A stretch of 64,000 bases of DNA, taken from assembly GCA_026008535.1 (NCBI GenBank), contig BRKX01000006.1, positions 38,986,664-39,050,663 on the forward strand. The letters are read 5' to 3'. The notes beneath the pieces are model-generated. The model was given only the letters and a program-made list of their open reading frames with translations, had not been told where the DNA came from and did not search any database. Position numbers and translations under genes: made by a program. This stretch comes from Perilla frutescens (Eukaryota > Streptophyta > Magnoliopsida > Lamiales > Lamiaceae). This document shows, one piece after another, positions 55,859 through 64,000 of the stretch (position 1 is the stretch's first letter; every line of letters begins with the position of its first letter).

Positions 55859-56931
55859 GCTTTACCAGATGATCGATGGATTCATGCCATGCAAGAAGAG
55901 CTCTTGTAGTTTGAAAGAAATGAAGTATGGGATTTGGTTCCATGTCTTAAAGGTGTAAATGTGATCGGGACAAAGTGGATCTTCGAGAATAAAACCGATG
56001 AAGAAGGGAACATAACCAGAAACAAGACAGATTGGTGAATGAGTTTGTCAAAGACATGACATCTGAGTTCGAGATGAGCTTGGTTGGTGAGATGACCTAT
56101 TTTCTGGGGCTTCAAGTAAAGCAAAAGGATGATGGCATCTTTGTGTCCCAAACAAAGTATGCAAGGAATTTGATCACTAAATTTGGCATGGAAAGTTGCA
56201 GCCTAAATAGGACACCCATGGGAACCCACTTGAAGTTGACAAAAGATGTAGCTGGAGTGTCCATTGAGCAGACCTTATACCGAAGCATGATCGGTAGCTT
56301 GCTTTACCTAACTGCAAGTCGATCAGATATCTGTTATAGCATTGAAGTTTCTGCTCGGTACCAATCTGATCTCAAAGAAAGTCACTTGAAATCTGTCAAG
56401 CACATAATCAAGTACATAAAAGGTACTGCTGAGTCAGGACTTTAGTTTTACTATGATACAAACCCTAGTTTGGTAGGGTTTTGCGATGCAGATTGGGCCG
56501 AATGTACTGAAGATCGGAAGAGTACCTCTGGAGGATGTTTCTTCCTTGGAAATATCATGGTCTCATGGTTTAGCAAGAAGCAGAATTCTATCTCACTTTC
56601 TACTGCTGAGACAGAATATATTGTTGTTGGGAGTTGTTGTACTCAACTCTTGTGGATGAAGCAGATGTTGCATGACTATGATGTCCCACAGTCTGTCCTT
56701 ACCATATACTGTGACAATATGAGTGCGATAAATATTTTGAAGAATCCTGTTCAACACTCACGTACAAAGCACATAGATATTCACCACTTCATCCAGGAGC
56801 TTGTTGAAGACGGATCACTTATGATTGAATATGTTGGAACAGATGCCCAGCTTGCAGACATCTTCCCTAAGGCACTTGATAGTACAAGGTTTGAAACACT
56901 AAGATCCTCCTTGGGTCTTTGTGTTCTCTAA
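55859..56931 (+). pseudogene. pol: copia-C RT (core deleted) and RNase H
   Basis: RT starts ALPDDRWIHAMQEELL, a stop, FERNEVWDLVPC, VIGTKWIFENKTDEEGNITR, NKT, and then jumps at about 56030 to VNEFVKDMTSEFEMSLVGEM. All the palm with both catalytic Asp motifs (including YVDD) is missing, some 150 or more residues. The rest is sound: TYFLGLQVKQKDDGIFVSQT, YRSMIGSLLYLTASRSDICY, IIKYIKGTAESGL, a stop, then RNase H with VGFCDADWAECTEDRKSTSG, STAETEYIVVGSCCTQLLWM, IYCDNMSAINILKNPVQHSR and ADIFPKALDSTRFETLRSSL, ending at 56931. Confidence 0.93.
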
Positions 56932-57318
56932 AACTTCTCCGCTGAGAGAAGACTCTCTATACAGTCTTGGTCAGTAATGTATGTATAGAGAGTATAAAAT
57001 GACCATGGTCAATATGGTCTGTTAGTGTTGTTCCAATATCTATCTCTGACAGTTTTGCTATGAAGGAACGGTTACTTTTTAACGGCTAGTAGTGCCTTGT
57101 CTTTCACGCCATGATCAATTACACTTCCCCATATCGATCAGCAGGGTGGTGTTTGTGGGATGGGTGAGTTAAGGAAATTTCCATCTAGAATTTCCTAATC
57201 AAGGTCTACACTTTATTTTATTATTTTTCAGAAGGAAACAAAATCTCTGAAAACTTTTTTTCATCCAAAGTTGTTCTTTTGCTCCTGGTACTTGCTTGAA
57301 TTTTGTTGTTCGAATTCA
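56932..57318 (+). other. copia-C spacer between pol and the additional ORF
   Basis: No gene. Near the end a pyrimidine/T-rich run TTTATTATTTTTCAG (about 57217-57231) could be a 3' splice site that brings the additional ORF into a spliced RNA, as known for other retroelements. TTTATTTTA just before it is a weak TATA alternative. Confidence 0.4.
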
Positions 57319-59260
57319 ATGGCGGACAAATCAGTTTCCTCTAAATCATCTCAAGCCAAGAAACCCAGAATCTCCACAGAGGATTTGCGGCGCCAACTGG
57401 CTAAGTTATCTCAACCAATTGTGTTTTCTACTTTGAGTTCCTCTGTCCCTGCTCCTGTGAACCCATCTATCTCTACCTCCGAAGCCCCTGCTTCTGTGCC
57501 TACATCTGTGGCACTTCCCACTGCTTTGCCGCCCAGATCTGTGTCTGAGACAGATCTCACTGTTCAACCCTCCTCTAGAGTTTCTGAAGAGCCATCCTCT
57601 CCACCCATGGTGACTACGGAAACTATGGATGCTTCAATTGTGGCCGCAATAGAGACTATTGGAGATGCTGAAGTCTTCTTGGGGCCCGATGAAGGTGATT
57701 TCTCTGCCTCTGCTGCTGAATTTGCCAAGGAAATTGATGCCTTGAAGGTTGTTCAAGCACCGTCTGTTCTTTCCGGTGCTCCTGTCGGTTGTGACGCCCC
57801 AGTCGTCACCATTCAAGTTCCTCTTAGTAAGGTTTCTCCGCCAGATGTTGAGAATATTCATGATGAAGTTGAAGAGGATGATGACAATGTCAATGTCTCC
57901 TTTCTTGAATCCTCTGAGACAGAATCTGTCCCTCTTAGCTCCAAGCAGCCTGATAGCCGCCATGGAACAAAGCGCAAGTTGGTTTTAAGGGATGAAGGAG
58001 TTCCATCCGAAGATGATGACCACATTCTCTTGGCGAATCTGAAAACAAAGGCGCTCTCAAAATTGCCTCAGAAGAAAGGGAAGTCCTATATTGCCCCCAA
58101 ACTTTGAAAGCCCTCTGCAAAGAAGAGTGCTAAGAATAAGGCTCATGCGAAAAAGACACATGTTGTTCCTCGTCGTGTGACTAGAAGTGTATCTGCGCAG
58201 AAGACTGGCTTGGTCTCTGGGAGACGAAGGCCATTAATGAAAATGGCAAGTGCTCCACCGCCCTCTGAGGATGAGCCTGAAAGTGTCCCCGTGGATGTCT
58301 CGGACAGATCTGACTCTAATTTTTAAGATTTTGATTCAAGTAGGTTTATCTCTGCTTTGCATCAAAAGAAATTCAAGTTGGTTGTTGGTCACTCGTTAGT
58401 TTCCGAGTGTTGTTTGATTAAGTCAGATGTAGAGGGGACGGGTGTTGATACTTTGTTGCATGATCTTCGCTTAGAGAAATCTACTTTTTCTACACCTCTA
58501 TATATTGCTGCCGTAGTCCATGAGTTTTATGCAAACCTGTCTAAACGTCTGCGTGATGCTTCATATGAACATGTTTTTTCTGTATTTGTGAGGGGTCATT
58601 GAATTGCCTTTTCCCCGTCTGTTATCAATGCATTTTTGGGCCGTGAAAATGTGGTTTTTTCTGCGCCGGTTTTTTATATGAATGAGGTGGTGTCTGAGTT
58701 GACTGGGGGAGTCGATGTGTTTGGCCACCTGGCCGCGCTTTGTTAGCTTCAGATTTAAGTGTGAAGTATTCGATCCTTCACAGGATAGTTGTTCGGGTCG
58801 TGCCCAGCAATCAGTTGGCTATCCTGGACTGATCTTCAGCATCATCATGGCCCAGCATGTTGTGGTTTCTGCGAATGATTTCTATGCACCTGTAGCACAG
58901 CTGCTGATGATCAGCCACAAACTCTTCTCATCCCAGCATGCTCCGAATGTTCCTGCCCGACATGCTGATGAAAGCTCTGGACCTGTGCCATCATCTGCCC
59001 CAGACAGATCTGCTGCTTCCTTTCCTGTCACCTCTGTTTTCTTTGACAGGCATATAAAGTCTCTGGAGCGTGAAGTGGTGTTTCTGAGCAAGTCCATTTG
59101 GACCTTCAAAACTAGGAAGCAGGAGCTGGAGTCTTTGCTGATTGATCTCTGTGCCAGAGCCCTTGGTCTTACCTCACCGCTTGAGGTGCCGAGTGCTTCT
59201 ACTGTCCTAGCTGCTGGTGAACCTGCTGTTGCTGATGATGTTACTGCCTCCCCGGTTTGA
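57319..59260 (+). pseudogene. copia-C additional ORF (env-like position), broken
   Basis: ATG at 57319 (MADKSVSSKSSQAKKPRIS) opens 263 codons of Ser/Pro/Val-rich text, an acidic stretch (DEVEEDDDNVNVSF) and KRKLVLRDEG; after a TGA at 58105 it continues with a Lys-rich, nuclear-signal-like part (KKSAKNKAHAKKTH). Then follows the conserved domain: PLYIAAVVHEFYANLSKRLR, VFSVFVRGH*IAFSPSVINA and FLGRENV, the stop sitting at a Trp codon. A frameshift at about 58740 leads to the last part, 58850-59260, with a likely coiled coil (HIKSLEREVVFLSKSIWTFK). No signal peptide or clear membrane helix. I infer a nuclear or RNA-binding role rather than an envelope, without proof. Confidence 0.72.
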
Positions 59261-59600
59261 TGGTTGTTGTTTGTCATTTTTGGCAACAATTTAGGGGGAG
59301 AAGAAGGATGGTGAATGAAGGCCGATGTTGGTGAATTGCCTTTGCTGCTGCTGTTGTGAGCGTGTGCTCATTTTATTTTTGTTGTTCTGTATTATTATTT
59401 GATCAACTGACAATGTAGTTTTACACTGCGAAACAATGCTCTGATCATGATGAAGACACTCCCAGAACAAGTTAAGGGGGAGTGTGCTTGAAACTATCCC
59501 TTACAGTTTTTAAATATATCGTACTTTTTGATATATTTTGATCTGTGATGTTTTTTCAAGTGTTGTGCTGATCGTGATGATAATTGTCAACCATAAATGC
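59261..59600 (+). other. copia-C spacer before the polypurine tract
   Basis: Noncoding. It contains two AAGGGGGAG words (about 59292-59306 and 59474-59482) that resemble extra polypurine tracts. Sireviruses are known for repeated PPT-like signals before the 3' LTR, so these may be meaningful. Confidence 0.6.
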
Positions 59601-59613
59601 CAAAGGGGGAGAT
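59601..59613 (+). promoter_or_regulatory. copia-C polypurine tract
   Basis: CAAAGGGGGAGAT directly before TGTTAGTGCC of the 3' LTR. Confidence 0.92.
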
Positions 59614-61842
59614 TGTTAGTGCCACAATTATGCACTAAGTATTAGTGTTGTTGTATTGGCGAGATATGTTCGACAATGTATGCCTGGGTATGTCCCGAGA
59701 AGTCTGTTTTCCGCTGTGCAAGAAAAGAAGAATAGTTGGTGAACTGTTATAGATTATGTCCCAGAGAGAACCAGGGACACTCTATTTATGGTAGTTTCCA
59801 TGTTGGAAAGATCTTGCACCGAACAAGTTTGGAAGGTCAAGATAAATTCATTTTACTGCCTTGTGGTGTATATTTCGTGTAGAATTAACCCTACTGCACA
59901 TGGAAAGCATCTACATACATTTAGAAGATCACAAACCATCAATTCTCTTACCATGTTGGCGGCGGAAGGAGATCGACGCCAAGGTTGAAGAGTCGTCTAT
60001 ATGAAGGCCGAATTGAGGAGTAATCAGTACCACTCATATATTGTTTAGATTCTCTTGATAGATTGTTTGAGATTCATTTCATTTGTGGTCATTATAACTA
60101 GTAGTTGTTCATTAAACAGTTCAACGTGACAGACTAGTTTTGAGTGTTTTCGAGCAAAACACGTGTAACGCCCCAGTCCCACTAGGACCAAGACGTCACC
60201 AAAAACATACGTACATGCTTACGTGATAAATAATTTTCAAAAATAATAATTTAATTTTATAAATAATTTGTAAATGGGCAGGACCTCAACTTAAAAATGT
60301 TCAAACCACGCACTTAGGCGTTCTCAAAGTCAACTTTCAACAAGGCTTTTCGAAATCACTAACACACACATAACCAAATTATGACCTGTCAATAAACAAT
60401 ATAAATAGCCAATCAGGCCACACATTCGAAAACTTCACAGCCAACCCTTATATACATTCAAATTATTTATATATACAATAAAAAATTGACCACTGAGGTC
60501 AGGAACTTTCAAACTTAAAAGTTTTGCAGGGTATCAACGGAAGCATTTAATATTTAACAAACAAACATAAGTTTAAAGATGGTTTTAAAGAAAAAACCAC
60601 ATAAGGGTTAACCATCAAAACCCAATCCAGCAACACGTCATCAAGCAGCTCGATCTCCAGGACCTGAAAACATTTGAAAATATTTGGGATGAGTGCCAGA
60701 AAACACTCAGTGGGCATTAACATTCGTCTAAGACAAACTTTCATGCTTTAAAATTGTTATACTGCATAAATCATGGAAAATAACCATGAACATTCTTTAT
60801 AACAAAGTTTACTCTTCTTCATTGGATGAGAGACCCTATGTAATGACTTGATACTTTACGGTTACTTATCCAGACATTTAGCCTCAAAGTAGACCGTCTT
60901 GCTTGTAAGTCGGAATTCCTCTATGCATGAAGTCTCAACACATCCAATCATTGCGTAAACATTGTTATTAAAACATTTAACATACTTTTCATGGACGAAT
61001 TTAAAACATAGTTGTGAGTTATAGAAAAACCCACCTGGATAATCTCAAAGTGCAGAATAATTTTTATGCGATGCTATTATGCTTCTCGATCGTCTCGACC
61101 TATACAAATTAAAATTTCTAACTTAGAATCCTCAGATAGGTCAATAAGGTAATAACTTAGATCATAAATAACTTAAGTAGGAATTTCCTATGTCTTTGGA
61201 TCGTTTGGAATATAAATGGAGTCAAATGGGCGAATAATACGCATTTGACGGATTGAATCAAGTTAGTGATTCTATTTGAGGATTTATCGGACTTCACAGA
61301 TAGAATTGAATGGGAATAAAGATGAATTGAACTGAATTCAATAACTAAAAAGCTTGATTTAACACATAGAAGTGAATTTTTAAAATTTATTTTGAGCAAT
61401 ATACAATATTTTACTTCTAGGACTAAATCATGATTTCTAAAAATCATAATTTAATTTTCACGTATTAAACTATAACTAAATAAAATATGAATTTAAAAAA
61501 AATAAATTCATTTAATATTTTATAACCAAATTCGAAATTAAATAGATCAAATATCATTGAATTAAAGAAACATGGGAGGGTAAAAACTTACCTTTCTTTT
61601 CTTTCTTCTTTTTTTTTGTTCCTATTTTTCTTCTTCGATTTTCTTTTTCTTTCTCGTGTTTTTTTTCTGCTTTGCTTTTGATTTAACTAACCCCCCAACT
61701 TATATATATATATATGTGTGTGTATATGTATATATACACAAACTCACCACACACACACGTGTACTATAGATATATGTACACTAATGGCATCAAATCAATT
61801 GCCAATTGTTTAATTTATATTAGTTTAGAAATTTAATTTAAT

Positions 61843-61873
<31 letters not shown>

Positions 61874-62821
61874 TATTATTATACCTTTTCTTTTTATTTA
61901 GCAATCCAATATTACACACACACTCACATGTGTACTTAGCCCAATTACACTAATCTTACCAAGCCAATTCCAAATGGTAACAATTAGTTGGTGAAAGTTT
62001 GGAATATTTATCCATATTACTAGTCTTGCAAATAAATAACCATACATCAAAGTTAAACAATTAGAATGAGTTTAATCTAATAGGCTGAAGATGAGCTTAA
62101 ATTGGCTGAGAGTGAATTGATTACTTAGATTTGAATTTATAGTAGTGGTCATGGTATAATAAATTTGGCTCAAATTATCACATGAATTAAATTTCATTGG
62201 AAACTCAAATGAAGTCCGATTTAGACGATCTTGATATCAAAACGATCCCAATAACGTCTACTTTTATAATATAAATTCTAATTTTAACTTAGATGCTCAA
62301 CTAAGGTTGAGACTTTTCTTAGTCTTACTGTGCCTCTAAGCCCATAATTAACTAGCCATAATGATTTGGGTTCTAATTTCATAAAATTTCTAGCTATAAA
62401 ATAATACTATATTTTTCAGGGTCTTACAACACGTGAGGGGATTTTTATATCTGTTTTGTATGCAATCTCGGAAGAGATTGTAATTTGAAGTCGTGGGTAG
62501 CTAGAGGGAGTCTGATGTCACAGTTGTGAGGGGATCTTACAACTTTCGGCTAGGGAAAGAGTTCATGGAGAAGAACAGGCGACATAAGGTGGGAGGCTTG
62601 TATGTGTAAGAACCCTAATACACTCTTCGAAGGAGTAACAGTCGAAACTTCAAGTTTGGGAGCAATCCCCCCAGAGTAGGTTGTTTGAACCGAACTGGGT
62701 TACCATGTCGTGCATTTTTACTGATTTATTCTTTTATGTCCTTGCATCTGTCCCACACATATCATAGAACAGATTTTAAGCAGATAACTAAAACACGTAT
62801 AACACGGATTATCGTTTATCA
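59614..62821 (+). repeat. copia-C 3' LTR, split by a solo LTR
   Basis: Two parts, 59614-60163 and 62429-62821 (with the repeated ACACG), together 938 bases as in the 5' LTR. Ends TGTTAG and TATCA. Confidence 0.95.
60164..62428 (-). mobile_element. solo LTR of a Ty3/gypsy element inserted in the copia-C 3' LTR
   Basis: 2265 bases with TGTAAC...TTACA tips, flanked by ACACG on both sides (60159-60163 and 62429-62433). No internal region: an LTR-LTR recombination product. The orientation follows from comparison with the gypsy-2 LTR: GACCTGAAAACATTTGAAAA and ACTCAGTGGGCATTAAC (60660-60722) correspond to 14753-14815. So it is a more distant member of the same gypsy lineage. It contains (TA)n at 61699-61715, CA/TG runs nearby and an (ATT)n run at about 61847-61878. 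No gene; ORFs at 60547-60744 and 61157-61447 are not supported. Confidence 0.95.
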
Positions 62822-62865
62822 ATTATAACCTAACGAATTTAAGTTCATATAATTAATTGCCTCCA
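62822..62865. other. right flank of copia-C, including its TSD (62822-62826)
   Basis: ATTAT duplication and 39 bases of AT-rich DNA before the next LTR. No PBS-like text is seen beside that LTR. Confidence 0.7.
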
Positions 62866-64000
62866 TATTGGTCCCGGTACGAGTCTATGTCAGTTTAGAG
62901 AGAGGATGAATAAACTTACATCAAAAACTTAAACTGATTGCAGAATGTTTAGGGCCCTGACTCTCTTTCAATATTTTTATCTGTGCACTATTTAGTTAAG
63001 AGTGTTAACTTGACTTGGTGCTTAGTTGATGAGCTGATCAGTTAAGACTGATAGCTTGAGAAGTCAGCTTACCTTGTCAATGCAGCTTGTGTGCTAGACT
63101 GTGCAGTTGAAGAACATGCAAAGTTTAAGGCTATAAGTACAACACACACAAGACTTATAGAGGTTTGAAGTTTCCTGCTTCTACATCCTCTCTTCCTTCC
63201 GCAGAAGGGCAATCCACTATGTAAGAGTAAAGTTTCTTTATTATAAATACATAGTGAAGAAATTTTGTTGGACCTGAAAATGGCACCCTTCAAACCGAGC
63301 CCGGCCTCTTTTTAAACTGTTGATGTCTTGGAAGAACGGACCTGTCGGTACACGCTCCTCCTCAGCCGGTTTCTGGGTCGACAGCTCACACTTACCGGTC
63401 TCAACTGCTCGCTGAGACTATAGGTGCTATTGCCCGTGTTTTCATGATTTTAAATCTTGCTCAATCTTCAAGAATGCAGTCTTGCACCTGTTATCAACCT
63501 GGAGTGCTCCTTTAATCTTGAGCTGAGTGGTTAATCTTTGAAGGACTGAACTGAGAAGCTTTGCTCTGGCTGGAATTCTTCGTCAGCTAGCTGCTTGCTT
63601 GAGACTTGAAGCATGCCTTCTCAGTTGGGACTTTTCGCACTTAAGAGGTTCAAGCTCTGAACTGTGGAGAGGGAGAAAGAAGAGAGCTCAATATCTACAC
63701 GATAACAAAAGTTAGATTGGCAAAAAAGTCTTGATCAAAATTATGTTCACTCTCTTTTTATAGATAAGTGATATTTTGACCGTTGTGGTTGGTGAATCTG
63801 TTGAATTCACCGGTGGCAGTTTAATGTTTGTAGCCATTTGAAGTTTTAAATGAACTAGTCGTTTGACTTTAATGACTTCTGCTCAAAGATCATCAGGATC
63901 TTTTCAAGATTTCCTGTCAAGATCTTCATTGACTGCTTGTCAGAGAGAACAGATGTTTCGGCTATCAATTTTTGACATTCAGCTGATGGGCTTTCAGCTA
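62866..64000 (-). repeat. LTR of the copia-A family, inverted, runs off the window
   Basis: Reverse complement of the right 1.1 kb of 39437-41199, for example ACTGATTGCAGAATGTTTAG and the CGACCCAGAAACxGGCTGAG-type block. Its end is CCAATA instead of CCAACA. A minus-strand TATA-like stretch (CTATAAAAAGAG) lies at about 63751-63762. Since no PBS lies left of it, it is either the 3' LTR of an element to the right or a solo LTR. The ORF 63069-63293 is the counterpart of that in the copia-A LTR and not a gene. Confidence 0.9.

Larger units (their letters stand above)
51627..62821 (+). mobile_element. copia-C: complete sirevirus-like Ty1/copia element with an additional ORF
   Basis: Both LTRs, PBS, gag with two zinc-knuckle regions, protease, integrase, RT (deleted), RNase H, one additional ORF, PPT, and a 5-base TSD (ATTAT) on each side. 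After removal of the solo LTR inserted at 60164, both LTRs are 938 bases long and differ by scattered point changes. The two-knuckle Gag and the large ORF between RNase H and PPT are known marks of sireviruses. Coding regions have stops and an RT deletion, so the copy is not autonomous. Confidence 0.95.

Noticed and set aside
57634..57963. 109-codon minus-strand frame
   Set aside because: Antisense to the additional ORF of copia-C; no features.
57319..59260. Additional ORF of copia-C as a true retroviral envelope
   Set aside because: Position fits, but no signal peptide, transmembrane helix or cleavage site is visible; basic nuclear-type stretches argue otherwise.
61157..61447. 96-codon minus-strand frame in the solo LTR
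   Set aside because: Noncoding LTR, no domain, not present in related LTRs.

Overview
This is a window of plant nuclear DNA, very probably from a eudicot, made almost entirely of nested and decayed transposable elements. The evidence is the dense packing of Ty3/gypsy and Ty1/copia LTR retrotransposons with plant-type initiator-Met primer-binding sites, a Mutator-like (MULE) transposase remnant, AT-rich spacers, and the absence of any intact host gene, rRNA or tRNA gene. The species cannot be named from what is visible.

Layout. 1-8480 (minus strand): gypsy-1, with a pol-protease-gag order read right to left, an upstream ORF before gag, and a damaged 5' LTR. 8481-17305 (minus): gypsy-2, a sister copy with an intact 3.06 kb 5' LTR and PBS; its integrase end is fused directly to the truncated LTR of gypsy-1. 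17365-18165 (minus): a MULE transposase whose catalytic core is deleted. 18684-19908: a (TA)n run and a partial copy (A) of a long noncoding repeat. 19909-41199 (plus): copia-A, truncated at its 5' end and interrupted at 20597-29719 by copia-B (minus strand, two LTRs, plus an extra PBS/leader copy). Downstream of the copia-A pol lie three successive additional ORFs (aORF1-3), each behind its own TATA-like box, then PPT and 3' LTR. 41200-46950: two full tandem units (B, C) of about 2.7 kb of the long repeat and a leftover minisatellite. 46951-51621: AT-rich spacer with hairpins built on a CCGTGAAC/GTTCACGG word and a three-copy 185-bp tandem repeat. 51627-62821 (plus): copia-C, a sirevirus-like element complete from TSD to TSD (ATTAT), with an additional ORF after pol; its 3' LTR is split by a minus-strand solo LTR of gypsy type (60164-62428, TSD ACACG). 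62866-64000: the edge of another LTR of the copia-A family, minus strand.

How the parts work together. Each element once carried the usual set (Gag, protease, integrase, reverse transcriptase, RNase H), with the PBS and polypurine tract priming the two cDNA strands. None can move by itself now: all are riddled with stops and frameshifts, and all three copia elements have lost part of their RT region. Where two copies can be compared, many stops are explained by C-to-T or G-to-A changes, as expected from decay of methylated cytosines.

The most interesting material is (i) the additional ORFs of copia-A and copia-C, which appear to share one short conserved motif although their pol genes belong to different families, (ii) the triplication of these ORFs with separate TATA-like boxes, (iii) a conserved upstream ORF before gag in both gypsy copies, and (iv) the 2.7-kb tandem noncoding repeat with its palindromic GTTCACGG words.
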